The notes under the pieces: model-generated
What the model was told of the DNA's origin: nothing
Database searches by the model: none
What the model saw: the letters and a program-made list of their open reading frames with translations, nothing else
Position numbers and translations under genes: made by a program
Assembly (NCBI RefSeq): GCF_031432425.1
Contig: NZ_JAVKPH010000046.1
Coordinates: 1 to 22,646, forward strand
Length of the DNA: 22,646 bases
Reading direction: 5' to 3'
Origin: Ruixingdingia sedimenti
GTDB taxonomy: Bacteria; Pseudomonadota; Alphaproteobacteria; Rhodobacterales; Rhodobacteraceae
Shown here: positions 1 through 8,198 of the stretch, piece by piece
Layout: each line of letters begins with the position of its first letter
Numbering within the stretch: the stretch's first letter is position 1

Positions 1-77
1 CCGCCATGGGCGGACCGGTTGCCCTCGTGCTCACCTGGCTCGATCAGGAAGCGGCTTCGCCTGTCTGGCAACAGCAA
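1..77. repeat. Terminal overlap, left copy (circular contig)
   Basis: These 77 bases are identical to 22570-22646. A gene that starts at 22353 reads in frame off the right end and continues at base 78 to a stop at 108-110. The repeat is therefore best read as the overlap of a closed circular assembly, not as a biological direct repeat. Unique plasmid length would be 22,569 bp. Confidence 0.93.
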
Positions 78-110
78 GCGGCGGCCGCGCGCCAGCTCAC
101 CCTCTTCTGA
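3..110 (+). CDS. Conserved hypothetical protein, C-terminal part (gene spans the circle junction)
   Basis: This is the 3' end of the gene that begins at 22353; bases 1-77 duplicate its last window bases and 78-110 add ten codons plus the stop TGA. The whole protein is 108 residues. Its C-terminus is a short alanine-rich stretch followed by RQLTLF at the very end. That ending resembles the bacterial sliding-clamp binding motif QL[S/D]LF. The protein resembles conserved hypothetical proteins of alphaproteobacterial plasmids that also contain a PLPITETGYRSHF-like core, but I know no established function. The gene converges on the restriction gene that ends at 124, with only 13 bp between the two stops. 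See the entry at 22353 for the N-terminal part. Confidence 0.8.
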   Translation, partial: AMGGPVALVLTWLDQEAASPVWQQQAAAARQLTLF

Positions 111-123
111 GGGTGATGCTGGT

Positions 124-3100
124 CTATGCGGGAACCGGCACGGCCTTGGCTAAGGAAAGGTCCGCTGCCGACAGACCAAACAAGTTGCTGACGCGCCCTT
201 CAATCTGATCGCGAAGCGCCGCCGCGTTGCGCTCGTGAAGCGTTTTCTGGCGGGGCGTTCGCGCCGCCAACGCGGCGTCGTTGGCATCGAGCAACTGCCG
301 AACGAGTGCTTCGATCTCTGCGCGCTCTGCCGGCGTTGCCGGTGGAATGGGCAGATGTTCGATGAACTGCTTTCCGTGCGAGTAGTACCCGCCTCGGAAG
401 GGGCTTGTGTGCGTCCTAACCATCGCCTCGCTTAAAGGATGATGCAAAACCGCCAGCAAAAAGAAGTTGGTTTCCGGAGCGCCGGCAAGCGGTCGGATCA
501 GATAGTACGGGCCGTTCCCGCCACCGGTCATCATGATGTTGCTCTCGTCATAGGCGTAGCGGGCTTCGAGCGAGAGAATAGGGAGTATGATCTTGGGGCT
601 GTCGAATTTCGTCAGGCTTTGCGAACGGCCAAATTGATAGAATTGCCGATCGGCGGCCGCGCCGCCCACGACATTCCGGCGCTCCAAATCGGCGCGCCGA
701 GCGGTCAGGTAGGCAAAGCACATCGGGAAGCGCTGCGCCATGTCCGCAGGCTGGATGAGCCGCGCTGTGGCGCGGGCAGCATGGACGATCTCGTAGGGGA
801 AGATCATCCAAGCGTTCGCTTCGGCTCGCGTGTAAGGGTATAGCCTTGCATCATGCAGACAGGGGCGCAGGATTCCGCGCTCGATCGGCCAGTCCCGGCC
901 GTCCCATCGCAGCGTCACCGTGGCAGGCGTCTCGGCCGTAGAACGGAAGATATAGATCGGATCGGCGCTGGTTTGGACACCAACGAAGATTTCCGCCGCA
1001 TCCTTCAGCTCGCGAGCGCATGCCGCCCGCACACGCGCGAAGAGGGCGCGCGTAGCATCATCCGCAAACTGCCACGGATCATCCGTTAGCTCTGCCGCCG
1101 GCAGCACGTTTCGCGGGCCAGGCGTACCATAGCGCCACGGCTCCAAGGCCTCGACGCGCTCCACCGTCACATCGGCCCTGCCTTGTCGGTCGAGGATCAA
1201 CAAGCAGGTGTAGTTTGCGGCCTGCCGGCCGAAGACCTGCTGAACACCGAAATGGACGATCTCTTCAAGAGCATGGCCGACCGTCACCAATCGGCGGAGC
1301 GCCCGCCCCGCCTGAATCGTCATGAACTTGTGCGGGATGATGAAGCCAAGCCGCCCATCCGGCCGCACGAGGGACAGGGACCGCTCGATAAACAGGGCAT
1401 ACTTGTCGAAGTTGTCCTGGCGCGCTGTCGTATAGGGCGAGGCTTCATTTTGATAGAACGCCGCCTCTTCCGGCGAGTATGCCTGCATGTTCTGGATGCG
1501 AATATAGGGCGGGTTGCCCACGATCACGTCGAAGCCACCCCGTGCCATTTCGGCGGGAAACTCGTCAGACCAGGAGAACGGATTGATTTTGTCCAGCAGC
1601 CCGGCCGGCAGCGCACCCCGCACGGCCGTCCATTCAGCTTGGCTGACAAGGCTATTACCCGCACGGAGCGTCCCGTCGAGTTCAGGCAAAGCAGGCGCAC
1701 GAGTGCGATCGACGTAATCGCGAAGGCCGCCCGCGCTTTCGTCCTCGATGAGCTTCAGGAGCAGGCTGAACCTTGCTACTTCGACGGCATTAGCGTCTAT
1801 ATCCACGCCACGAACATGGGCGAGCAGGATGCGGCGCTTTTCCTCGAAGGTTAGCCGCCAACCCCCTGCCCCTGCATCGTAGATCGTCCGGCCGGCGTGT
1901 GCCGCCCGGTCGTTCGCCTGATACCAAGCCAGGTAATGGTCGGTCAGGAAGTCGAAAACCGAGAGCAGGAAGATGCCTGAGCCACAGCAGATGTCGGCAA
2001 CCGTAAACGCCACCAGATCAGCCGGGGTCTTTCCGGCGAGGCACGGGCCGAGGGTGCGCTGCACGATCGAATCGACGATGTAGCGAGGCGTCGGAACCAC
2101 GCCGCCGCTTTCCCGAACCTCCGGCTTGCTGACGATCTCGACGGCGCCAGCGACGTCGATCGTGATGATCTCGCCAAGAAACTGCTCGTAGATTTCACCA
2201 AGCACTTCCGTTTCGACGACGGCGAAGGTGTAGGGGCTCTGCGGATAATACAGCTCGTTGATGATCCCGCTCAGCACATCGTCGCTGATCCGGACGCCGA
2301 GTCGTGCATCGTCGAGAAGACGGAACAGCCCGGAGTCGTAGAAAGCATCCGCTCGCCGCAGCTCCGTCAGCAGGGCGTCGAAGCTGCCGCCGCCGGCGAG
2401 GCCGCGTAAGGTTTCGTAGCGCTCAATGTCGCGATCCTCGCATATGCGCAGAAAGACGATCCGCAGCAGGAACAGCTGCACCGCATAGGTCAGCTCTTCC
2501 GGCGAGAGGCCGGGCGTATTCTGATGAATATCCCGTGCCAGCCGCTCACGCCACGAGCGCACCTGGCGCAGGAAGAAATCGTCGAACTGCTCCGCCCCAT
2601 GGCGGGTAACATCGACCGCGAAACGGCGATCGAACTCGCCTGAATAGACAGCCGCGCGCGAGAGCAATGGCCATAGCTCTTCAAACCGCGCCTCAAACTC
2701 GTCGTAGCGCACAAGCAGGATACGGGCGACGTGCGCTTCATCGGCCAAGTCCGGCTTGGGCTGGCAATCATAGACTGCGAGCTGGTGGAAATTCGTCAGC
2801 ACCGCGATCGGCAGGCTGGCCGAATATCCGTAGCGGCGCGTCTGGAACGCGGCGTCCTTGCTGCGGTCAATCCGCACACTCGGCTTTTTCGCCTCGACGA
2901 ACAGCTTGCGTTGCCGCGCGAGCCGCAGCTCGTAGTCAGGTTTTTTGGAGAGCCGTTCCTCTCCAACCTCGACAGTTGCCTCCTCGATCACTTCCCGAAG
3001 GCCAAGCGGATGCCCGGCAGCATTGTGCACGTCCCAGCCAAACGCCCCGAGCAACGGCGTGATGAAATCAGTCCGTGCCTGCGTCTCATTATACGCAGGG

Positions 3101-3189
3101 CGAAGATAATCCGCTTCGTTACGCCGGAAGTTCTGAACCAGATCGGCCACCCGCGCGCGGGCAGCCGCCTTGTCGTCCGCGCCCGTCAT
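124..3189 (-). CDS. Type IIG restriction-methyltransferase, Eco57I type
   Basis: A bifunctional enzyme of 1021 residues that should cleave DNA and methylate adenine (N6) at its recognition site. The N-terminal third carries a PD-(D/E)xK-type nuclease signature: PD at 84-85, then FVEAKK around 97-102 with E99 and K101. The gamma-type methyltransferase core follows: a VPTPRYIVD motif at 365-373, motif I ADICCGSGIF at 398-407, and motif IV NPPY at 559-562. The remaining C-terminus (about 640-1000) is expected to be the TaqI-like target-recognition region. The length matches R.Eco57I, which has about 1000 residues and is likewise paired with a separate methylase. The start codon overlaps the upstream methyltransferase stop by 4 bp (ATGA), so translation is probably coupled. 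Recognition sequence cannot be read from the protein. Confidence 0.93.
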   Translation of the reverse strand: MTGADDKAAARARVADLVQNFRRNEADYLRPAYNETQARTDFITPLLGAFGWDVHNAAGHPLGLREVIEEATVEVGEERLSKKPDYELRLARQRKLFVEAKKPSVRIDRSKDAAFQTRRYGYSASLPIAVLTNFHQLAVYDCQPKPDLADEAHVARILLVRYDEFEARFEELWPLLSRAAVYSGEFDRRFAVDVTRHGAEQFDDFFLRQVRSWRERLARDIHQNTPGLSPEELTYAVQLFLLRIVFLRICEDRDIERYETLRGLAGGGSFDALLTELRRADAFYDSGLFRLLDDARLGVRISDDVLSGIINELYYPQSPYTFAVVETEVLGEIYEQFLGEIITIDVAGAVEIVSKPEVRESGGVVPTPRYIVDSIVQRTLGPCLAGKTPADLVAFTVADICCGSGIFLLSVFDFLTDHYLAWYQANDRAAHAGRTIYDAGAGGWRLTFEEKRRILLAHVRGVDIDANAVEVARFSLLLKLIEDESAGGLRDYVDRTRAPALPELDGTLRAGNSLVSQAEWTAVRGALPAGLLDKINPFSWSDEFPAEMARGGFDVIVGNPPYIRIQNMQAYSPEEAAFYQNEASPYTTARQDNFDKYALFIERSLSLVRPDGRLGFIIPHKFMTIQAGRALRRLVTVGHALEEIVHFGVQQVFGRQAANYTCLLILDRQGRADVTVERVEALEPWRYGTPGPRNVLPAAELTDDPWQFADDATRALFARVRAACARELKDAAEIFVGVQTSADPIYIFRSTAETPATVTLRWDGRDWPIERGILRPCLHDARLYPYTRAEANAWMIFPYEIVHAARATARLIQPADMAQRFPMCFAYLTARRADLERRNVVGGAAADRQFYQFGRSQSLTKFDSPKIILPILSLEARYAYDESNIMMTGGGNGPYYLIRPLAGAPETNFFLLAVLHHPLSEAMVRTHTSPFRGGYYSHGKQFIEHLPIPPATPAERAEIEALVRQLLDANDAALAARTPRQKTLHERNAAALRDQIEGRVSNLFGLSAADLSLAKAVPVPA

Positions 3190-4937
3190 GCCGCACTTTT
3201 CCGAGGACCGCGCCGTCGCGAGTTGCGGCGGTCGCGCATCTGCGTCCAGACGCTCTTCAGAAGGTCACACTCCCCGGCGGAAAGACCCATATGATCGCGC
3301 AGGATGATCTTCGCGTTCTCTTCGAGCACGGCATCCAGGCGTCCGGCGCGAACGAGCTGATCGACTTCCTTGAGTGGCATCGCGCCGTTCAGCTGCGCCG
3401 GCATCAACAACCTCTCGGCTTCGGTGGGTTCAAGCTCCAGAACTCCGCCGCCATAGCTCCGGCCCTCGATTTCGGCCGAGGCAGCGGTCAGCCAGGTGTA
3501 TGTATTGGCGATCACCCGCTCCGGCTTCGCGCCATGACTCCGCATTCGGTGGATTGTATCGGTGGAAGTGGCTCCGGAAGCGTTCAGCACCATGCGCGGG
3601 AAGTCGTAAATCTGCCGGAAGGCAAAGCCATCGGGGACCCACACCGAAGGCACTAAATACCAAGGTTTGCGGATCGAGCACTTGTATCCCTTATGGAACT
3701 CTTTGCGCTCGCCTTCCTCGATATACCGGCGCAACTTCGCACTCAGCTTGCTGGCCTGCGCCTTGCTGATGTTCAGAAGATGCACCCGATCACCGCCCGC
3801 CGCGAGGGATCTCCAGTCGGCTTTGCCTATCTGGCTTCCCTTGAGCTGGGCCGAGCGGGACACCAGCGGCGTCGTATAGCCCTCAAGACCGAGATCTTCG
3901 ACCTGATCGGCCGAGAGCACAAAGAACTCATTCTTTCCCGTTACCACGCCCACGTCGATGCTTGCGTGGGTGGACATGCAGGTAGTGGTTTCTGCGTCGC
4001 GGAGCGCGCGCATGAAAGAAATCTGTCTGTTATCGAGGAAGTATTTGAGCCACTTTTCGCTATCGTGCCGGATCGTTTTCGGCTCCGCCCGAGCGAGCAG
4101 AAGCGCCGGCTTAACCTCCGTAATGTCCGCAACCTTCTCCGTCGCTGTCAGCGCGACACGGCAGGTGTTCTCCTCAGACGCGGCCGCCAGCGCGCCCTCT
4201 GCCAGCAAGAGGACAACTTCCTGCTCCGCATTTTCAAAGAACAGCTCATTGCAAGCGATTACGTCGATACGTTCGAAATGATCGGTCAGATAAGACCGCA
4301 GCTGCGCCGCGTATGTGACTTGCAGGATTTCAGCGGGCAGGACGAGCGCGAGCCGCCCGCCGGGTTTCAGACTCGCCGTCGCCGCCACAACAAAAGGCAC
4401 CCAAATATTCGTCAATCGGTTTGGCGTAAGGCCCTGATCGCCCATGATCGCCATTGCCCTGGCACGGTGCGGCTCCGGAAACGACTGGTATCGGATGAAG
4501 GGCGGGTTGCCCACGATCACATCGAACGCAGGCTGATCCGTGCTCTGCCACCAGCCAAAGAAGTCCGAGTTGACGACGATCTTTTCAGCAGCCTTACCAA
4601 GAGAAGGCCGCAAGCGTTCTGTCGCCGCCTGCGCTTCTGCAGGGATGATCTCGGTCCCCGTCAGGAGACGAGCGACTTTCGCGGGCGTCGCCCCTAGCGA
4701 TAGCAGCCGCGTCGCAGCAGCTTCTAGAAACACCCCGTTTCCACAGCTGGGCTCAAGCACAGCGTCTGCCGCAGACTGAATAGCCCACCCGCACAGCCAT
4801 TCAGCGACCTTGGACGACGTGTAATAACCACCCCGAAGCTTGTCTTCATCGAGATCGGCAAAGCGCCCGCGCGGCGCAACAGCGGCGGCACTCTTGGGCT
4901 TTCGGGCAATTGTTTTTTTGGCGCGCGCGGTCGTCAT
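3186..4937 (-). CDS. N6-adenine DNA methyltransferase, M.Eco57I type
   Basis: A stand-alone methyltransferase of 583 residues. It has the motif X-like GGYYTS at 36-41, the SAM-binding motif I LEPSCGNGVFL at 61-71, and the catalytic motif IV NPPF at 144-147. The rest should contain the target-recognition region. Its size and position beside a type IIG enzyme match M.Eco57I (about 540 residues), which modifies both strands of the site and protects the host. Its start overlaps the stop of the upstream RHH gene by 4 bp, and its stop overlaps the start of the restriction gene by 4 bp, giving a coupled three-gene operon. The lysine/arginine-rich first 20 residues are probably disordered. An orphan regulatory methylase is unlikely given the operon. 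Confidence 0.92.
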   Translation of the reverse strand: MTTARAKKTIARKPKSAAAVAPRGRFADLDEDKLRGGYYTSSKVAEWLCGWAIQSAADAVLEPSCGNGVFLEAAATRLLSLGATPAKVARLLTGTEIIPAEAQAATERLRPSLGKAAEKIVVNSDFFGWWQSTDQPAFDVIVGNPPFIRYQSFPEPHRARAMAIMGDQGLTPNRLTNIWVPFVVAATASLKPGGRLALVLPAEILQVTYAAQLRSYLTDHFERIDVIACNELFFENAEQEVVLLLAEGALAAASEENTCRVALTATEKVADITEVKPALLLARAEPKTIRHDSEKWLKYFLDNRQISFMRALRDAETTTCMSTHASIDVGVVTGKNEFFVLSADQVEDLGLEGYTTPLVSRSAQLKGSQIGKADWRSLAAGGDRVHLLNISKAQASKLSAKLRRYIEEGERKEFHKGYKCSIRKPWYLVPSVWVPDGFAFRQIYDFPRMVLNASGATSTDTIHRMRSHGAKPERVIANTYTWLTAASAEIEGRSYGGGVLELEPTEAERLLMPAQLNGAMPLKEVDQLVRAGRLDAVLEENAKIILRDHMGLSAGECDLLKSVWTQMRDRRNSRRRGPRKSAA

Positions 4938-5125
4938 TCTTTCCCCACATGAAGCAGTGGCATGTCTTCCTTAAGAAGACGGTCAACCGCTTCGCGGACG
5001 ACCCATGCCACCGACACCCGATTTTTCCGGGCGATTTCGCAAAGTTCGCGATGCTGCTCCGCCGAGAGACTGACGGACAGGCGATGCGCGGACTTGTCGT
5101 CGTGGGTTGTGGCAGTGCTAGGCAT
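4934..5125 (-). CDS. Ribbon-helix-helix protein, probable regulator of the R-M operon
   Basis: A 63-residue protein whose core (about residues 13-53) matches the ribbon-helix-helix fold of the CopG/Arc type: a short strand HRLSVSLS, helix A from SAEQHRELCEIARK, a turn NRVS, and helix B AWVVREAVDRLLKE. Such proteins bind DNA as dimers. It is the first gene of the R-M operon and overlaps the methyltransferase start by 4 bp. Restriction systems often carry a small controller protein, usually of HTH type; an RHH in this place suggests the same role (inference). A pair of 7-bp direct repeats 20 bp apart lies just upstream of its start and could be its operator. No strong Shine-Dalgarno sequence is visible before the ATG. 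Confidence 0.8.
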   Translation of the reverse strand: MPSTATTHDDKSAHRLSVSLSAEQHRELCEIARKNRVSVAWVVREAVDRLLKEDMPLLHVGKE

Positions 5126-5139
5126 AGCTGTTTGCTTTT

Positions 5140-5166
5140 TACATCAACTTGCACCACCCTACATCA
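5140..5166 (-). promoter_or_regulatory. Direct repeat TACATCA x2, candidate RHH operator
   Basis: TACATCA occurs at 5140-5146 and again at 5160-5166. The copies are in the same orientation and exactly 20 bp apart, about two helical turns. They lie 15-41 bp upstream of the RHH start codon, where the operon promoter should be. RHH dimers commonly bind tandem direct repeats at helical spacing. The assignment is an inference from position and spacing. Confidence 0.45.
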
Positions 5167-5190
5167 CAGCGGTGAAGCGGACAAGGCCGC

Positions 5191-5326
5191 CTCTCGAAAA
5201 CGACCGTTTTTGAGAGAACGGGCTAGAGGCCGTTTAACGGACACAAGGCGCAGCCCTTCGTCTCTCAGAACTATCTCTTGAAAGTAACCTCTCGAATCCG
5301 CCATAGTGAGATGAGTTTCAAGAGGT
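5191..5326. promoter_or_regulatory. Resolvase res-like site region
   Basis: Several copies of a CTCTYGAAA-like arm lie directly before the resolvase gene. A near-perfect 26-bp palindrome is at 5191-5216 (left arm CTCTCGAAAACG, right arm CGTTTTTGAGAG). Single arms are at 5262-5270 and 5275-5283. A second inverted pair has arms at 5289-5297 and 5316-5324. This resembles the multi-subsite res regions of serine resolvases, where each subsite is an inverted pair bound by a dimer. Which palindrome holds the crossover point cannot be decided by eye. A further 11-bp palindrome CCGTTTAACGG lies at 5230-5240. Confidence 0.6.
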
Positions 5327-5330
5327 TTGC

Positions 5331-5936
5331 ATGCTTGTCGGTTATGCCCGCGTTTCGACGCAGGATCAGAAACCAGCTTTGCAGCTCGACGCCCTGAAGG
5401 TGGCAGGCTGCGAGAAGGTATTCACTGAGAAAGCCTCCGGCGCGCAGCGCGACCGGCCTGAGCTGACGGCCGCTCTGTCATACATGCGGCCGGGGGACAG
5501 CCTCGTCGTCTGGAAGCTCGATCGCCTGGCTCGCTCCCTGCCCCAGCTCATCGAGACCGTCGCCCAGCTCGAAGCCAAAGGCATCGGCTTGCGCTCCCTG
5601 ACGGAGGCGATCGACACAACGACAGCAGGCGGGAAGCTGATTTTCCACATATTTGGTGCCCTAGCCGAGTTCGAGCGATCTGCGATCCGCGAGCGAACCC
5701 GCGCCGGCCTGAAGGCTGCGCGCGATCGTGGCCGCAAAGGTGGGCGGCCCCCTGCCCTATCTGCCGCCGATCTGGCAGCGGCCAAGGCGCTGCTGCGCGA
5801 TCCGGCGATCACCGTAGAAGAGGTGGCGACCCGCTTAAAGGTTTCGCCGGCAACGCTCTATCGGCATTTGCCGGGAGGGCGTGGAGGTATTGAGGGACAG
5901 GGGGAAGCAAGTGCTCAGGAAGATCATCGGGATTAA
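5331..5936 (+). CDS. Serine recombinase, resolvase/invertase family
   Basis: A site-specific recombinase of 201 residues. The catalytic domain begins GYARVSTQDQ with the nucleophile Ser9, followed by the conserved D64-R65 and R68 in KLDRLARS and the long helix containing AEFERSAIRERTRAGL. The C-terminal helix-turn-helix (about 145-185) includes TVEEVATRLKVSPATLYRHL. Length and order match Tn3-family resolvases and plasmid resolvases. It may resolve plasmid multimers or cointegrates at the repeats just upstream. No transposase or Tn3 terminal repeat is present, so it is either a plasmid resolvase or a relic of a transposon. The last residues after GGRGG look like read-through rather than domain, and the gene overlaps the following ATPase gene by about 26 bp. 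Confidence 0.92.
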   Translation: MLVGYARVSTQDQKPALQLDALKVAGCEKVFTEKASGAQRDRPELTAALSYMRPGDSLVVWKLDRLARSLPQLIETVAQLEAKGIGLRSLTEAIDTTTAGGKLIFHIFGALAEFERSAIRERTRAGLKAARDRGRKGGRPPALSAADLAAAKALLRDPAITVEEVATRLKVSPATLYRHLPGGRGGIEGQGEASAQEDHRD

Positions 5937-8196
5937 GAACGTCGGCCGGTTCCGCAACTCGGCCGCACCAGGCAATCCGCAGCTTGCCAAGCACACTTTC
6001 ATTGCCGGGGCGAACGGCTACGGGAAAACGACCCTGTGCGCCATTCTGCGCTCGCTGCAAACCGGCGATCCAACCCATATCCTCGGCCGCAGAACCCTCG
6101 GCACGACAGACGCGCCGACGATTGAGCTATTGCTGGACGGCGGACAAGCCCGCTTCGACGGCGCAGCATGGAGTGCGACCAAACCGGAAATCGCCATCTT
6201 CGACGGCGTGTTTGTTGCGGAGAACGTCCACTCCGGGGAGGTTGTGGACATAGAGCATAAGCGCAATCTCTATCGCGTCATCGTCGGGGATGCCGGCGTA
6301 AGGCTCGCGGCGCAAGATGCCGACCTTGCCGCCGAGAGCCGCGCCAAGACTGGCGAGATCAGCACCGCGAGCAAGGCGGTTCAGCCGCATGTGCCGGCCG
6401 GCATGAAGCTGGACACCTTCATTGCTCTGCCGGAGGCGGCCGACATTGCTGTGCAGATCGAGGCACAAGCGCGCAGCGTGGATGCGCTGCGGCAGGCCGG
6501 TGCGCTGCGCGCCCGCCCTGCCCTTTCGGAATTTGCCATTCCGGGCCTGCCGGCGGATTTCACAGGCCTGCTGACCCGCACCATTGAAGATATTGCGCAG
6601 GACGCGGAGCAAAGACTGTCGGCGCACCTGGCCGCGCACGGCATGACGGCCAGCGGCGGCAACTGGATCGCGGACGGCCTCAGCCATGCCGACGACACCT
6701 GCCCTTTCTGCGGACAGGACATTCGGGACCTTCCTCTGATCGCCGCTTTTCGGGCCGTGTTCAGCGAGCGTTACGAGGCGCTGGCGGGAGAGATCGCCGC
6801 CATGAAAGCGAGCGTTGCGCAGGACATGGGCGATGCCGCCCTGGCCCGTCTTGGCACCCTCGCGGAGCAGAACAACGGCAGCATTGAGTTCTGGCAGAAA
6901 TATTGCGCGATCGAGGCCCCTGCCCTCGCCTTGTCGGTCGAGGCCGTCGAGGCGATTCGCGGGCTTGCCGCCGCGGCGATCGGTCTTCTCGATCGCAAGG
7001 CGGCCGTGCCGCTCGACCCGATCACGCCGGATGAAGGTTTCACGGCCGCCCGCGCCGCTTATGACCGCGCGGCTACCGCCATCGCGGCGGCCAATACCGC
7101 GATCCGCGCGGCAAATGTCGTCATTGCCGACAAGAAGGCTGCCGCCGACGCGGGCGACCTCAAGGCAGCCGAGGCCGAGTTAGCCCGCCTAACAGCAATC
7201 CAAACCCGGCACCGCGCGGACGTGTCGGGGCTTTGCGCTGCCTATACGAAGTTGTGCGGCGAGAAAGACGCCATAGAGGCGCGAAAAGAGGCTGTCAGGA
7301 AGCAGCTCGACGCACACACGAAGACTGTGGTGAAGCCCTACGAGCGGCGCATCAACGACTATCTGGCCGCTTTCAATGCTGGCTTCAGCATCACCGAGAC
7401 CAAACATGCCTACCCCGGAGGTGTCGCCACATCGAGCTATCAGCTCGTCATCAACGATACCGCCGTTGACCTTGGGGATAGCAAGACTCCGGGCGATCGA
7501 CCGAGCTTCAAGAATACCCTCAGCGCCGGCGACCGAACCACCCTCGCCCTTGCGTTCTTCCTGGCCCATCTGGAGCGTGATCCAGGAGCTGCCGGGAAGC
7601 TAGTCGTCTTCGACGACCCCTTCAACAGTCAGGATTCCTTCCGCCGGCGGCAAACGGTTCACGAGATCATGAAGGTTGCGGGAAAAAGCGCCCAGGTAAT
7701 CGTGCTTTCGCACGATGCCACCTTCCTCAAGCAGGTTTGGGACAAGTCACCAGCGGCCGACCGTGTTGCGCTGTCGATTGCCGATCACCGCGCCCAAGGT
7801 TCGAAAATTATGCCGGTGGACTTGGAGCACGCTTGCCGTGGCCGGACGGCCACCGACATTGACGACCTGCAAACCTACCTCACAACCGGCGCAGGTGGCT
7901 TGCTCGATGTTGTCCGAAAAATGCGCGTCGTCCTCGAAACCCATTGCAGGACGACCTATCCGGGCAGTTTCCTTGCCGGTGATTGGTTGGGAGACATGGT
8001 GCGGAAAGTACGCGAGGGCGGCGACGCTCATCCTGCGCAAGCGCTCTATGACGAGCTGGACCAGATCAACGGCTACACCAGCCAGTATCACCATGGTGAG
8101 AACATGGCTGACGCTACGCCGGATCAGATCGACCCGAGCGAGCTAACGGGCTTTACCCGCCGCACTTTGCGCATAGTGAACGCACTACAAGCTTGA
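5911..8196 (+). CDS. AAA_13/RloC-like ABC-type ATPase with zinc-hook CxxC and candidate anticodon-nuclease C-terminus
   Basis: I use the GTG at 5911 because it follows a GGGGAAG Shine-Dalgarno-like stretch and gives the start MLRKIIGIKNVGRF; a GTG at 5881 would add ten residues. From 5911 the protein has 761 residues. It has Walker A GANGYGKT at 33-40, CPFCGQ at 264-269 (C264, C267) within the long central helical region, ABC signature LSAGD at 537-541, Walker B LVVFDDP at 564-570 and switch histidine H601 in LSHD. After the ATPase comes a domain with R672-x3-E676 and, 51-52 residues later, H727/H728 beside N720. PrrC-type anticodon nucleases use an Arg-x3-Glu...His triad, and RloC combines this with a Rad50-like zinc hook. 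The nuclease assignment is inference; the ATPase is clear. Overlap with the resolvase suggests co-expression. Confidence 0.85.
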   Translation: MLRKIIGIKNVGRFRNSAAPGNPQLAKHTFIAGANGYGKTTLCAILRSLQTGDPTHILGRRTLGTTDAPTIELLLDGGQARFDGAAWSATKPEIAIFDGVFVAENVHSGEVVDIEHKRNLYRVIVGDAGVRLAAQDADLAAESRAKTGEISTASKAVQPHVPAGMKLDTFIALPEAADIAVQIEAQARSVDALRQAGALRARPALSEFAIPGLPADFTGLLTRTIEDIAQDAEQRLSAHLAAHGMTASGGNWIADGLSHADDTCPFCGQDIRDLPLIAAFRAVFSERYEALAGEIAAMKASVAQDMGDAALARLGTLAEQNNGSIEFWQKYCAIEAPALALSVEAVEAIRGLAAAAIGLLDRKAAVPLDPITPDEGFTAARAAYDRAATAIAAANTAIRAANVVIADKKAAADAGDLKAAEAELARLTAIQTRHRADVSGLCAAYTKLCGEKDAIEARKEAVRKQLDAHTKTVVKPYERRINDYLAAFNAGFSITETKHAYPGGVATSSYQLVINDTAVDLGDSKTPGDRPSFKNTLSAGDRTTLALAFFLAHLERDPGAAGKLVVFDDPFNSQDSFRRRQTVHEIMKVAGKSAQVIVLSHDATFLKQVWDKSPAADRVALSIADHRAQGSKIMPVDLEHACRGRTATDIDDLQTYLTTGAGGLLDVVRKMRVVLETHCRTTYPGSFLAGDWLGDMVRKVREGGDAHPAQALYDELDQINGYTSQYHHGENMADATPDQIDPSELTGFTRRTLRIVNALQA

Positions 8197-8198
8197 CT

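Noticed and set aside
548..811. Short frames within the restriction gene
   Set aside because: They are in other frames of a gene with continuous domain content, with no ribosome sites or recognisable sequence.
3693..4697. Long plus-strand open frame opposite the methyltransferase (about 334 codons)
   Set aside because: It is antisense to a gene with clear methyltransferase motifs, and its translation shows no recognisable domain. Long shadow frames are expected in GC-rich DNA.
5191..8196. Complete Tn3-family transposon around the resolvase
   Set aside because: No transposase gene and no 38-bp GGGG-type terminal repeats were seen on either side. The resolvase alone does not support a transposon call.
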